Shown here in pieces: positions 16,168-25,573 of a DNA stretch of 64,000 nucleotides. A program made the translations under genes and the position numbers. How positions within the stretch are numbered: the stretch's first letter is position 1; the number at the start of each line of letters is the position of its first letter. Under the pieces are notes generated by a model, which did no database searches, was not told the DNA's origin, and worked only from the letters and a program-made list of their open reading frames with translations. The DNA is from Parablautia muri. GTDB taxonomy: Bacteria; Bacillota; Clostridia; Lachnospirales; Lachnospiraceae. The stretch spans positions 248,001 to 312,000 of the forward strand of contig NZ_QZDT01000001.1 in the NCBI RefSeq assembly GCF_009917485.1, in the 5' to 3' direction.

Positions 16168-19100
16168 ATGTATCAAAAAGTGTCTACAGACCTTAATTTT
16201 GTAGAACGGGAGAAGAAAATCGAGAAGTTTTGGAAGGAAAACGATATTTTTAAGAAAAGTATGGAAAACAGGGAGGGGTGCCCTACCTACACATTCTATG
16301 ACGGACCTCCTACCGCAAACGGTACGCCGCATATTGGGCATGTGCTGACCCGTGTCATCAAGGATATGATTCCCAGATACCGTACGATGAAAGGAAATAT
16401 GGTTCCCAGAAAAGCAGGATGGGATACCCATGGACTTCCGGTGGAGCTGGAAGTGGAGAAGCTGCTTGGACTGGACGGCAAGGAACAGATTGAGGAGTAC
16501 GGCCTTGACCCTTTTATCAGAAAATGTAAGGAAAGCGTATGGAAATATAAGGGGATGTGGGAGGACTTCTCAGGTACGGTCGGATTCTGGGCGGATATGG
16601 ATGACCCTTATGTAACGTATCATGATGATTTTATTGAGTCGGAATGGTGGGCCCTTAAGCAGATTTGGGAAAAGGGACTGCTCTATAAAGGATTTAAGAT
16701 TGTGCCTTATTGCCCCAGATGTGGAACGCCCCTTTCATCCCACGAAGTGGCGCAAGGGTACAAGGCGGTAAAAGAACGTTCGGCGGTAGTCCGCTTCAAG
16801 GTGACAGGGGAGGATGCTTATTTTCTGGCATGGACTACAACCCCATGGACGCTGCCTTCTAATGTGGCCCTGTGCGTGAATCCGGAGGAAACTTATGTAA
16901 AGGTAAAAGCGACAGACGGTTACACCTATTATATGGCCCAGGCGCTCCTTGATAATGTTTTAGGAAAGCTTGCCGGGGAAGGTGAAAGCGCATACGAAAT
17001 TTTGGAAACCTACAAAGGAAAGGATTTAGAGTATAAAGAATATGAGCCTTTGTTTGCCTGTGCAGGAGAAGCGGCGGCAAAGCAGAACAAAAAGGGACAT
17101 TTTGTAACTTGTGACGATTATGTTACCATGACGGATGGTACCGGTATTGTTCATATAGCGCCGGCCTTCGGTGAGGATGACGCTCAGGTAGGGCGCAAGT
17201 ATGACCTGCCCTTTGTACAGTTTGTTGACAGCAAGGGTAATATGACCCAGGAAACCGCTTATGGGGGCAAATTTGTGAAGGATGCCGATCCTGTTATCTT
17301 GGTGGACCTTGACAAGGAAGGTAAATTGTTTGATGCGCCTAAATTTGAGCACGATTATCCTTTCTGCTGGCGATGCGATACCCCGCTGATTTATTATGCA
17401 AGAGAGTCCTGGTTTATTAAGATGACGGCAGTGCGGGATGATTTGGTGCGCAATAATAAGACTGTAAACTGGATTCCGGAATCAATCGGTGAGGGACGTT
17501 TTGGAAACTGGCTTGAAAATATACAGGATTGGGGTGTTTCCCGTAACCGCTATTGGGGTACCCCTTTAAATATCTGGGAATGTGAAGGCTGCGGATATCA
17601 GGATGCCATTGGCTCCAGGGAAGAACTGGAGAAATTAAGCGGCAATCCGGCATCAAGGACGGTGGAGCTGCACAGGCCGTATATTGATGAAATTACCTGC
17701 GCCTGCCCGAAATGCGGCAAGATAATGAAGCGTGTGCCGGAGGTAATTGACTGCTGGTTCGACTCAGGGGCCATGCCTTTTGCACAGCACCATTATCCTT
17801 TTGAGAACAAGGAACTGTTTGAGTCTCAATTTCCGGCTCAGTTTATTTCCGAAGCAGTGGATCAGACCCGGGGCTGGTTTTATTCTCTGATGGCGGAGTC
17901 TACTTTGCTGTTTAACAAGTCTCCTTATGAAAATGTAATTGTTTTAGGCCATATACAGGATGAAAACGGACAAAAGATGAGTAAATCCAAGGGCAATGCC
18001 ATTGATCCCTTCGAGGCCCTTGCGGCTTATGGAGCGGATGCAATACGCTGGTATTTCTTTATCAACTCAGCGCCGTGGTTGCCCAACAGGTTTCATGGAA
18101 AAGCGGTTATGGAAGGACAGCGTAAATTCTTAGGCACGCTTTGGAATACCTACGCATTTTTCATCCTTTATGCCAATATTGATGATTTTGACGCAACGAA
18201 ATATGGGTTGGAATATGATAAACTTCCGGTTATGGATAAATGGCTTTTGTCAAAATTAAATACGGCAATCAGAGAAGCGGACGGCCATTTGGATAATTAC
18301 AGGATTCCCGAGGCGGCAAGGGTATTGGATAACTTCGTGGATGAGATGAGTAACTGGTATGTGCGCCGCTGCCGTGAGCGTTTCTGGGCAAAGGGAATGG
18401 AGCAGGATAAGGTGAACGCTTATATGACCCTGTACACAGCGCTGGTTGAGATTTGTAAGTGTGCAGCGCCGCTGATTCCTTTTATGACAGAGGAAATCTA
18501 CCAGAACCTTGTAAGAAGCAATGATAAAAATGCGCCTGAAAGTATTCATTTGTGTGATTATCCGACAGCAAAGGAGGCTATGATAGATAAGGAGCTGGAA
18601 GAAAATATGGAAGAAGCGCTGCACATTGTGGTGATGGGACGTGCAGCCCGCAACGCGGCAAGTATGAAAAACCGCCAGCCTATCGGAAAAATGTATGTAA
18701 AGGCGGCTCATGTGCTTGATACGTATTTTACGGATATTATCAAGGATGAGCTGAATGTAAAAGAAGTAGTGTTTAAGGAAGATGTCAGTGATCTTACAAG
18801 CTACAGCTTCAAGCCCCAGCTAAAGACGGTAGGGCCTAAGTATGGAAAACAGCTTGGCGGTATCAGGGAATATTTGTCTGCAGTGGACGGTACTCAGGCT
18901 ATGAAGGAGCTTAAGGATAAGGGAGAGCTTAAGTTTGAAGTAAATGGCGTGGAAATTTCCCTTGGAGAGGTAGATCTGCTGATTGATGTGGCACAGAAGG
19001 CGGGCCTTGTGACAGAGGCAGATAATCATGTGACGGTTGTGCTTGATACCAATCTTACGCCGGAGCTGATTGAGGAAGGCTTTGTGTATGAAGTTATCAG

Positions 19101-19326
19101 TAAAATTCAGACCATGCGCAAGGACGCGGGGTTTGAAGTGATGGACCATATCAAGGTGGCGATCAATGGAAATGCAAAGGTTGCAGGGATTGTGGACGCC
19201 AACAAAGAGGCGATCTGCGAAAAAGTACTGGCAGATGAGATTCTTGTGGACGGGGAGCTGGCTTCTTTGAAGGAATGGAATGTGAATGGGGAGAAGGTTA
19301 CCATTGGCGTGGAAATTGTAGCATAA
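16168..19326 (+). CDS. ileS: Isoleucyl-tRNA synthetase
   Basis: 1052 residues. The class I motif HIGH is at residues 55-58 within PPTANGTPHIGH, KMSKS is near residue 602, and the editing domain has LAWTTTPWTLPSNVAL and GTGIVHIAPAFGEDD. The sequence GWDTHGLPVE and the total length match the IleS2-type (eukaryote-like) branch common in Clostridia, which lacks the C-terminal zinc finger of the E. coli type. That branch is often less sensitive to mupirocin; this is family knowledge, not shown here. It is regulated by the isoleucine T-box in its leader. The ATG at 16168 follows AAGAAAGGAAG. Confidence 0.97.
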   Translation: MYQKVSTDLNFVEREKKIEKFWKENDIFKKSMENREGCPTYTFYDGPPTANGTPHIGHVLTRVIKDMIPRYRTMKGNMVPRKAGWDTHGLPVELEVEKLLGLDGKEQIEEYGLDPFIRKCKESVWKYKGMWEDFSGTVGFWADMDDPYVTYHDDFIESEWWALKQIWEKGLLYKGFKIVPYCPRCGTPLSSHEVAQGYKAVKERSAVVRFKVTGEDAYFLAWTTTPWTLPSNVALCVNPEETYVKVKATDGYTYYMAQALLDNVLGKLAGEGESAYEILETYKGKDLEYKEYEPLFACAGEAAAKQNKKGHFVTCDDYVTMTDGTGIVHIAPAFGEDDAQVGRKYDLPFVQFVDSKGNMTQETAYGGKFVKDADPVILVDLDKEGKLFDAPKFEHDYPFCWRCDTPLIYYARESWFIKMTAVRDDLVRNNKTVNWIPESIGEGRFGNWLENIQDWGVSRNRYWGTPLNIWECEGCGYQDAIGSREELEKLSGNPASRTVELHRPYIDEITCACPKCGKIMKRVPEVIDCWFDSGAMPFAQHHYPFENKELFESQFPAQFISEAVDQTRGWFYSLMAESTLLFNKSPYENVIVLGHIQDENGQKMSKSKGNAIDPFEALAAYGADAIRWYFFINSAPWLPNRFHGKAVMEGQRKFLGTLWNTYAFFILYANIDDFDATKYGLEYDKLPVMDKWLLSKLNTAIREADGHLDNYRIPEAARVLDNFVDEMSNWYVRRCRERFWAKGMEQDKVNAYMTLYTALVEICKCAAPLIPFMTEEIYQNLVRSNDKNAPESIHLCDYPTAKEAMIDKELEENMEEALHIVVMGRAARNAASMKNRQPIGKMYVKAAHVLDTYFTDIIKDELNVKEVVFKEDVSDLTSYSFKPQLKTVGPKYGKQLGGIREYLSAVDGTQAMKELKDKGELKFEVNGVEISLGEVDLLIDVAQKAGLVTEADNHVTVVLDTNLTPELIEEGFVYEVISKIQTMRKDAGFEVMDHIKVAINGNAKVAGIVDANKEAICEKVLADEILVDGELASLKEWNVNGEKVTIGVEIVA

Positions 19327-19338
19327 AAATGGTAAAAC

Positions 19339-19367
19339 TTGTGATTTTATGAGATTTGTAGTATAAT
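19339..19367 (+). promoter_or_regulatory. Promoter of glycogen phosphorylase gene
   Basis: TTGTGA at 19339-19344, 17 bp, TATAAT at 19362-19367. The leader of about 140 bases contains a short hairpin GCCGG (19446-19450)/CCGGC (19458-19462) of unknown role. Confidence 0.65.
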
Positions 19368-19513
19368 CTACGAGGGTAATTTTTATTGGCGGGTGATGGA
19401 TCAGATATAGAAGTTGTGTTAGGGGATATATTTGATGCATGCAACGCCGGTCAATGCCCGGCAGATTGATGCAGGGATTGGCTTGAATCAGGATAAAGTG
19501 GAAGGAGAGAGTG

Positions 19514-22021
19514 ATGATCAAAAAGAAGGAGACACCGGCACCAAATGCTTTTGACAAGGAATTGTTTAAAAGAAGCGTACTTTATAATGTAAAGACTTTG
19601 TATAGAAAGACCTTGGAGGAAGCTACACCCCAGCAGATTTTTCAGGCTGTGGGCTATGCAATTAAAGACGTGGTAATCGACAACTGGTTAAATACCCAGA
19701 AGGAGTATGACAAGCAGGATCCTAAGACGGTGTACTATCTGTCCATGGAGTTTTTGATGGGACGCGCCTTGGGTAATAATATTATTAATTTGCAGGCTTA
19801 TAAGCCGGTAAAAGAGGCAATGGATGAATTGGGCTTAGACCTGAATGTGATTGAAGACCAGGAACCGGATCCGGCCCTTGGCAACGGAGGTCTGGGACGT
19901 CTTGCCTCCTGCTTTTTGGATTCCCTGTCAACGCTTGGATATGCGGCTTATGGCTGCGGTATCCGGTATCGCTATGGTATGTTTAAGCAGGAAATCAGGG
20001 ACGGGTATCAGGTAGAGGTACCGGATAACTGGTTGGATGATGGTAATCCTTTTGAACTTAGAAGACCTGAATATGCCAAAGAGGTTAAATTTGGCGGCTA
20101 TGTAAATGTGCGTATTGATGAAAATGGAAGAAGCAATTTTGTGCAGGAAGGCTACCAAAGCGTAAAGGCAATTCCGTATGACCTTCCGATTGTCGGTTAT
20201 GGCAATGGCATTGTAAATACCCTTCGTATCTGGGATGCAGAGGCGATAGAGTGTTTCCATCTGGATTCTTTTGACAAGGGAGATTATCGAAAGGCCGTAG
20301 AACAGGAAAATCTGGCAAGGAATATTGTGGAGGTGCTTTACCCTAATGATAATCATTATGCGGGCAAGGAGCTGCGCCTGAAACAGCAGTACTTCTTTAT
20401 CTCAGCTTCTGTGCAGGAGGCAATTGCCAAATATATGAGAAAGCATGATGATATAAAGAAATTCTATGAAAAGGTTACCTTCCAGCTCAATGATACGCAT
20501 CCGACTGTGGCGGTGGCGGAACTTATGAGGATTCTTATGGATGAATATTATCTCACATGGGATGAGGCATGGGATGTGACCACTAAGACATGCGCGTACA
20601 CCAATCATACGATTATGGCGGAAGCTTTAGAGAAATGGCCTATTGAATTGTTCTCAAGACTGCTGCCCAGAATTTATCAGATTATTGAAGAAATCAACAG
20701 GAGATTTATTATAAAGATACAGGAAATGTATCCCGGCAATCAGGAAAAGATACGTAAAATGGCAATTATCTATGACGGACAGGTCAAGATGGCCCATCTT
20801 GCAATTGCAGCAGGCTTTTCCGTAAACGGGGTGGCCAGACTTCACACGGAAATCTTAAAGAATCAGGAGCTTAAAGATTTCTATGAGATGATGCCGGAGA
20901 AGTTCAATAATAAGACAAATGGTATTACCCAGAGGCGTTTCCTGCTTCATGGAAATCCCCTTCTTGCAGATTGGGTAACGGCCCATGTGGGAAGTGACTG
21001 GATCACGGACCTTTCTAAAATCAATAAGCTGAAGATTTATGCAGATGATGAAAAGTGCCAGCAGGAATTTATGAATATCAAGTATCAGAACAAGGTGCGT
21101 CTGGCCCAGTATATTTTAGAGCATAACGGAATCGAAGTAGACCCCCGTTCCATCTTTGATGTGCAGGTTAAGAGATTGCATGAATATAAGCGTCAGCTGC
21201 TTAATATTCTTCATGTTATGTATTTATATAACCAGCTTAAGGATCATCCGGAGATGGAATTTTATCCCAGGACTTTTATCTTTGGCGCCAAGGCGGCAGC
21301 GGGATATTATAATGCTAAAATGACCATCAAGCTGATCAATTCCGTGGCGGATGTGGTAAATAACGACCCGGTGGTCAAGGGAAGAATCAAGGTGGTATTT
21401 ATTGAAAACTACAGGGTATCCAATGCGGAGCTTATTTTTGCGGCGGCAGATGTATCAGAGCAGATTTCTACCGCAAGTAAAGAGGCATCCGGTACCGGCA
21501 ACATGAAATTTATGTTAAATGGGGCCCTGACCATCGGAACCATGGATGGTGCAAATGTAGAGATTGTAGAGGAAGTAGGCGAAGAAAATGCGTTTATTTT
21601 CGGACTTACCTCAGATGAGGTTATTCATTATGAGAACAACGGAGGATATGATCCTACGGAAATTTTTAATAATGACCCTGACGTAAGAAGAGTTTTGATG
21701 CAGCTGATCAACGGAACCTTTGCGCCGAATGATCCCGACAGGTTCAGAACCCTTTACAATTCCCTTCTTAATACAATCAGTACCAACAAGGCTGATATGT
21801 ACTTTATCTTAAAAGACTTTAAGGCCTATGCTGAAGCCCAGAAGAAGGTAGAGCAGGCATACCGCGATGAAAAGGGATGGGCAAGGAGCGCCATCTTGAA
21901 TGTTGCATGCAGCGGAAAGTTCACTTCCGACAGAACGATTCAGGAATATGTGGATGAAGTATGGCATTTGGACAAGGTGGTATTACCTAAAAAAGTGGCG
22001 GATAAAGAAAAAAACAATTAA
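19514..22021 (+). CDS. glgP: Glycogen/alpha-glucan phosphorylase
   Basis: 835-residue GT35 enzyme that releases glucose 1-phosphate from alpha-1,4-glucans using phosphate and PLP. It shows EDQEPDPALGNGGLGRLASC near residue 115, typical of the family, and the PLP-lysine segment SGTGNMKFMLNGALTIGT near residue 660. The ATG at 19514 is preferred to the GTG at 19511 because of spacing from GGAG at 19504. It stands alone with its own promoter and a strong hairpin after it. No other glycogen genes are in the window. Confidence 0.96.
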   Translation: MIKKKETPAPNAFDKELFKRSVLYNVKTLYRKTLEEATPQQIFQAVGYAIKDVVIDNWLNTQKEYDKQDPKTVYYLSMEFLMGRALGNNIINLQAYKPVKEAMDELGLDLNVIEDQEPDPALGNGGLGRLASCFLDSLSTLGYAAYGCGIRYRYGMFKQEIRDGYQVEVPDNWLDDGNPFELRRPEYAKEVKFGGYVNVRIDENGRSNFVQEGYQSVKAIPYDLPIVGYGNGIVNTLRIWDAEAIECFHLDSFDKGDYRKAVEQENLARNIVEVLYPNDNHYAGKELRLKQQYFFISASVQEAIAKYMRKHDDIKKFYEKVTFQLNDTHPTVAVAELMRILMDEYYLTWDEAWDVTTKTCAYTNHTIMAEALEKWPIELFSRLLPRIYQIIEEINRRFIIKIQEMYPGNQEKIRKMAIIYDGQVKMAHLAIAAGFSVNGVARLHTEILKNQELKDFYEMMPEKFNNKTNGITQRRFLLHGNPLLADWVTAHVGSDWITDLSKINKLKIYADDEKCQQEFMNIKYQNKVRLAQYILEHNGIEVDPRSIFDVQVKRLHEYKRQLLNILHVMYLYNQLKDHPEMEFYPRTFIFGAKAAAGYYNAKMTIKLINSVADVVNNDPVVKGRIKVVFIENYRVSNAELIFAAADVSEQISTASKEASGTGNMKFMLNGALTIGTMDGANVEIVEEVGEENAFIFGLTSDEVIHYENNGGYDPTEIFNNDPDVRRVLMQLINGTFAPNDPDRFRTLYNSLLNTISTNKADMYFILKDFKAYAEAQKKVEQAYRDEKGWARSAILNVACSGKFTSDRTIQEYVDEVWHLDKVVLPKKVADKEKNN

Positions 22022-22090
22022 CTTCAAGCGGGAATAAGATAGGCGAAGATTTATAGTTTGCCGGATATTTTTGGTATAAAAAGGACAGTG

Positions 22091-22118
22091 ACATGCGGCG
22101 GAGCAATCTGCCGCATGT
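22091..22118 (+). terminator. Hairpin after glgP, terminator-like
   Basis: ACATGCGGCGGA (22091-22102), loop GCAA (GNRA type), TCTGCCGCATGT (22107-22118): 12 pairs including one G-T. Only a few T follow, so it is either a weak intrinsic terminator or a 3' stability structure. Confidence 0.65.
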
Positions 22119-22232
22119 TGTCGTTAACATAAGGGTTCAGACAATTTGATGTGATTGTTAAAACTGTAATGACGTTATCCATGGACTAAAGGACGCTGAT
22201 TTGTATTATGTATGTTTTGGAAAGGAAGCGAA

Positions 22233-22988
22233 ATGAGGGAACAATTTATACGAACGGAACTGCTTTTTGGCGCCGAGGCTATGAAGAAGCTATCCGGCGC
22301 CAGAGTGGCAGTTTTTGGTCTGGGAGGTGTGGGGAGCTATACGCTAGAAGCTCTGGTGCGCAGCGGTGTGGGTACGGTAGATATTATCGATGATGATAAG
22401 GTGTGTCTATCCAACTTAAACCGACAATTAATTGCCACTACCACTACCATAGGAATGTATAAGGTGGATGCAGCCTGCCAGCGGGTGAAAGAGATTAACC
22501 CGCAGGTGGTGGTTCATAAATATAAAACCTTTTACCTGCCTGAGACGGCTTGTCAGTTTGATTTTACGCAGTATGACTATATTGTGGACGCAATAGATAC
22601 TGTGACAGGGAAACTTGAGCTTGTGATACAGGCAAAAAAAGCGGGAACGCCTATTATCAGTTCCATGGGTGCGGGGAATAAAATCGACCCCACAGCCTTT
22701 GAAGTGGCAGATATTTATAAAACCAGCGTGTGTCCTTTAGCAAAAGTAATGCGGCGGGAATTGAAAAAGAGAGGGATAAAGAGTCTTAAGGTAGTCTATT
22801 CCAAAGAGCCTGCCCTTGTGCCGCTAGAGGGTATAGTCGGCAATGGTGACGGAGATGAAGCTCTTTGTGAAAATGCGCACAGGCACACAAAGAAGCGGCA
22901 GACGCCTGGAAGTAATGCATTCGTTCCTTCAGTGGCAGGGCTTATTATGGCAGGGGAAGTTATTAAGGATTTGGCTGCAATGCCATAG
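22233..22988 (+). CDS. tcdA: tRNA threonylcarbamoyladenosine dehydratase
   Basis: 251 residues of the E1/ThiF/MoeB-like superfamily. It has the nucleotide-binding motif GLGGVGSYTLEALVRSG at about residues 29-45 and DDDKVCLSNLNRQ shortly after, followed by the TcdA/YgdL-type C-terminal half (VCPLAKVMRRELKKRGI, then SVAGLIMAGEVI). TcdA uses ATP to cyclise the t6A base at position 37 of ANN-decoding tRNAs to ct6A. The start at 22233 has AAGGAAG a few bases upstream, while the in-frame ATG at 22212 has none. It appears monocistronic. Confidence 0.92.
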   Translation: MREQFIRTELLFGAEAMKKLSGARVAVFGLGGVGSYTLEALVRSGVGTVDIIDDDKVCLSNLNRQLIATTTTIGMYKVDAACQRVKEINPQVVVHKYKTFYLPETACQFDFTQYDYIVDAIDTVTGKLELVIQAKKAGTPIISSMGAGNKIDPTAFEVADIYKTSVCPLAKVMRRELKKRGIKSLKVVYSKEPALVPLEGIVGNGDGDEALCENAHRHTKKRQTPGSNAFVPSVAGLIMAGEVIKDLAAMP

Positions 22989-23059
22989 CTCTTTTCGGAG
23001 GTCAGCCGGAAGTATTGCTTAGGCGTAACAATTCAGCCAGATTTTGATTTCTTGACAGG

Positions 23060-23239
23060 TTGCGGAGGCAGTCGGTGGTATGTTATACTTTTGTACGAAG
23101 AAAACTGTCAGGTGGAGCTGGCAGGTTTGGAAGTAAACTTCTAAACTCTTTATTGGTGGCAGTACTGCAGGCAGTAGAGCTGCTGACTTTTAGGAAATGG
23201 GAGTATTCAAAGCAAATGCAGGAAAGAAAGGGAGAGGAT
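23060..23239 (+). promoter_or_regulatory. Promoter and long leader of glutamine synthetase gene
   Basis: TTGCGG at 23060-23065, 18 bp, TATACT at 23084-23089; a separate TTGACA at 23052-23057 is too far from it to be the partner. The roughly 145-base leader holds a small hairpin GAAGT/ACTTC and a tandem repeat GGCAGTA spaced 12 bases near 23158-23176. No known glutamine or glnA riboswitch was recognised. An open frame upstream of the true start runs through this leader but has no ribosome site. Confidence 0.45.
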
Positions 23240-24670
23240 ATGAACAGAAGTGAAGAAATCAGAAAGATATGTGAAGAAAAGAAGATTCGCATGATTGATT
23301 TCAAAATGACAGACATTGACGGACGCTGGCGTCACATTACGATACCGGTGGAGCGGTTTCATGAAAATGTGTTTGTTTATGGAATTGGTTTTGATGGGTC
23401 TAACTATGGATATGCGCCGGTTGAGAAAAGCGATATGGTATTTTTGCCGGATCCGGATACCATGTATGTAGACCCTTTTGCACAGGTTCCTACATTAACT
23501 ATGTGCGGCAACGTGTGCGTGATTGGGAAGGGGGAAAACCAGCCTTTTGACCAGTATCCTAAGAATGTGAGCCTTCGGGCTGTGGAATATATGAAAGAGA
23601 GCGGTATTGCGGACCAAATGGTGATTGGACCGGAATTTGAGTTTTATCTGTTTGACAGCGCGCGCTATGAAGTATCGCCCAAGCAGTGCGCTTATCAAAT
23701 TGACACAAGACAGGCGGCATGGAACTGCCGTCTTGATACGGAGGGCAACAATGGTTATGAAGTACCTCATAAGGGCGGATACCATATTGCAGCGCCTGAG
23801 GATGTAGGCTATGATCTGCGCAGCCGGATGTGTATGGAAATGGAAAACTGGGGAATCAAAGTAAAATACCACCATCATGAGGTGGGAGGCCCAGGCCAGA
23901 TGGAAATTGAAGTGGAGCTTGCGGATATGCCGCAAATGGCGGACAACACAATGATTACCAAGTATATTATCAAAAATATGGCAGCTAAGGAGGGAAAAAC
24001 AGCAACTTTTCTTCCCAAGCCTATTTACCAGGAGGCAGGAAGCGGCCTGCATGTGCATATGCTCCTGCTGAAAGACGGAAAGCCTCTTTTCTATGATGAA
24101 AAAGGTTATTCCGGTTTAAGTAAGACTGCTCATTATTTTATTGGAGGATTACTGTCCCATATTGCGTCCTTGTGTGCTTTTACGAATCCTTCTACGAATT
24201 CCTTTAAACGTCTGGTTCCGGGTTATGAAGCGCCTGTGACTATCGGCTATGCAACCTCTAACCGCAGCGCGGTTATCAGGATTCCTGCTTATGCGAAATC
24301 TCCTGAGACGAAACGTTTTGAGCTGCGCAATCCGGATGCAACTGCCAATCCTTACTATGCTTATGCGGCAATTTTAATGGCAGGATTAGACGGCATCAAG
24401 AAGCAGATTGACCCTGCTGCAAATGGCTGGGGACCCTATGATTTTAATCTTTATACCTTGTCTAAAGAGGAGCAGAAGAAAATTAAAGGGCTGCCCAAGT
24501 CTCTTGAGGAAGCTTTGGATGCCTTGGAGGCAGATCATGATTATCTGATAGAGGGCGGTGTATTTCCACAAAGGCTGATTGAGGTATGGATTGAGCGTAA
24601 GAGAGCGGAGGCAAAGAGGGCCGGAGAAATTCCTACTCCGGCGGAATTTATGATGTATTATGATCTGTAA
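23240..24670 (+). CDS. glnA: Glutamine synthetase, type I
   Basis: 476-residue GSI that condenses glutamate and ammonia with ATP. The N-terminal beta-grasp part contains GFDGSNYGYAPVEKSDMVF. Metal and glutamate ligands lie in GPEFEFYLFD and AGSGLHVHM, and ATP/glutamate loops in STNSFKRLVPGYEAPV. The region NLYTLSKEEQ occupies the place of the NLYDLP segment that carries the adenylylated tyrosine in GSI-beta enzymes; the tyrosine is present but the context differs, so adenylylation control is uncertain. The ATG at 23240 follows GGGAGAGG. It is monocistronic with a pair of hairpins behind it. Confidence 0.95.
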   Translation: MNRSEEIRKICEEKKIRMIDFKMTDIDGRWRHITIPVERFHENVFVYGIGFDGSNYGYAPVEKSDMVFLPDPDTMYVDPFAQVPTLTMCGNVCVIGKGENQPFDQYPKNVSLRAVEYMKESGIADQMVIGPEFEFYLFDSARYEVSPKQCAYQIDTRQAAWNCRLDTEGNNGYEVPHKGGYHIAAPEDVGYDLRSRMCMEMENWGIKVKYHHHEVGGPGQMEIEVELADMPQMADNTMITKYIIKNMAAKEGKTATFLPKPIYQEAGSGLHVHMLLLKDGKPLFYDEKGYSGLSKTAHYFIGGLLSHIASLCAFTNPSTNSFKRLVPGYEAPVTIGYATSNRSAVIRIPAYAKSPETKRFELRNPDATANPYYAYAAILMAGLDGIKKQIDPAANGWGPYDFNLYTLSKEEQKKIKGLPKSLEEALDALEADHDYLIEGGVFPQRLIEVWIERKRAEAKRAGEIPTPAEFMMYYDL

Positions 24671-24710
24671 ATTAAAGGTGTATAATTGAAATGACTATTT
24701 GTAAGATTTG

Positions 24711-24747
24711 GGCCAGGAATTCGAAAGAAGTTTCTGGCCTTATCTTT
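24711..24747 (+). terminator. First terminator after glnA
   Basis: GGCCAGGAA (24711-24719) pairs with TTTCTGGCC (24731-24739) with one G-T pair, followed by the T-rich TTATCTTTT. Confidence 0.75.
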
Positions 24748-24758
24748 TCATCTTAAGC

Positions 24759-24780
24759 GCCGCTATCAGGCGGCATTTTT
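24759..24780 (+). terminator. Second terminator after glnA
   Basis: GCCGC (24759-24763), loop TATCAG, GCGGC (24770-24774), then ATTTTT. It is tandem with the hairpin at 24711 and likely gives near-complete termination before pth. Confidence 0.75.
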
Positions 24781-24799
24781 ATATGAGGTAAGAGGTGAC

Positions 24800-24829
24800 T
24801 TGTTTTTTGGCTTTGCAATATGTTATGAT
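24800..24829 (+). promoter_or_regulatory. Likely promoter of pth-mfd
   Basis: TTGTTT at 24800-24805, 18 bp, TATGAT at 24824-24829. It is the only reasonable vegetative promoter between the glnA terminators and pth. Confidence 0.45.
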
Positions 24830-24907
24830 GGCAGGGTAGCATTTTGAGAAAGAAAGGCAATGGTAATACAATAACATTGATTGCCGGGTAATATCACTAG
24901 CGCGATC

Positions 24908-24924
24908 TGCGATATGCAGGAGGT
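24908..24924 (+). repeat. Recurring leader element, partial copy
   Basis: TGCGATATGCAGGAGGT at 24908-24924, immediately before pth. It agrees at 15 of 17 positions with the copy at 35571-35587 and includes the ribosome site. The upstream hairpin is reduced to CGCG/TGCG with a 3-base loop. Confidence 0.5.
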
Positions 24925-24930
24925 TAAATA

Positions 24931-25530
24931 ATGTTTATAATAGCAGGACTTGGAAACCCGAAAAAGGAATATGATAATACCAGACACAATATTGGTTTTG
25001 AAGTGATAGATGTTTTAGCGGATAAGTATAATATTTCTGTAATGGACATTAAAAATAAAGCCATGACCGGAAAAGGAATCATTAACGGGCAGAAGGTAAT
25101 ACTGGTTAAGCCCCTTACATTTATGAATTTAAGCGGTGAGAGCATTCGGCCATTAGCCGATTACTATAAGATAGATTATGAGACGGAACTGATTATTATT
25201 TCGGATGACATTAATTTGCCGCCAGGGCAGATAAGGATAAGGAAAAAAGGAAGCGCCGGAGGGCATAATGGACTCAAAAACATTATTCAAAATCTAGGCA
25301 GTAGCGATTTCAGAAGAATACGTGTTGGCGTGGGGGAAAAGCCTAAGGAGTACGATTTGGCAGACTATGTGTTGGGACATTTTTCTAAAGAGGAGAGGAC
25401 TGTTATGAAAGAGGGAGTAGAGAAAGCGGTAAAGGCGGCGGAAATGATGTTGAAGGGAGAGACCGATCAGGCGATGAACGAATTTAACCGAAAGGTTGCG
25501 ATAGATGATAATAAAAAGGGTTTAGCATAA
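24931..25530 (+). CDS. pth: Peptidyl-tRNA hydrolase
   Basis: 199-residue Pth that releases peptides from peptidyl-tRNA that has dropped off ribosomes. The catalytic His19 is in GLGNPKKEYDNTRHNIGF, the Asn in FMNLSG, the Asp in ISDDI, and the conserved GSAGGHNGLKNI follows. The start has AGGAGG inside the leader element. It is followed after 43 bases by mfd, an arrangement common in Firmicutes, so the two probably share a transcript. Confidence 0.96.
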   Translation: MFIIAGLGNPKKEYDNTRHNIGFEVIDVLADKYNISVMDIKNKAMTGKGIINGQKVILVKPLTFMNLSGESIRPLADYYKIDYETELIIISDDINLPPGQIRIRKKGSAGGHNGLKNIIQNLGSSDFRRIRVGVGEKPKEYDLADYVLGHFSKEERTVMKEGVEKAVKAAEMMLKGETDQAMNEFNRKVAIDDNKKGLA

Positions 25531-25573
25531 ATTTACAGTTATTGATATATGTAAGAGTGGAAAGGGAAAATTC

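Noticed and set aside
18820-19557. Minus-strand frame of 245 codons opposite the end of ileS
   Set aside because: It lies over the ileS coding sequence and the glgP start, and has His/Leu/Ile-rich composition typical of an antisense shadow.
23060-23239. N-terminal extension of glutamine synthetase by about 60 residues
   Set aside because: The upstream frame is open but has no ribosome site, overlaps the promoter, and codes a non-GS sequence. The ATG at 23240 has GGGAGAGG and gives the normal family length.
24900-24924. A full-length hairpin copy of the leader element before pth
   Set aside because: Only the TGCG...AGGAGGT part is conserved. The upstream stem is 4 bp, so it was listed as a partial copy.
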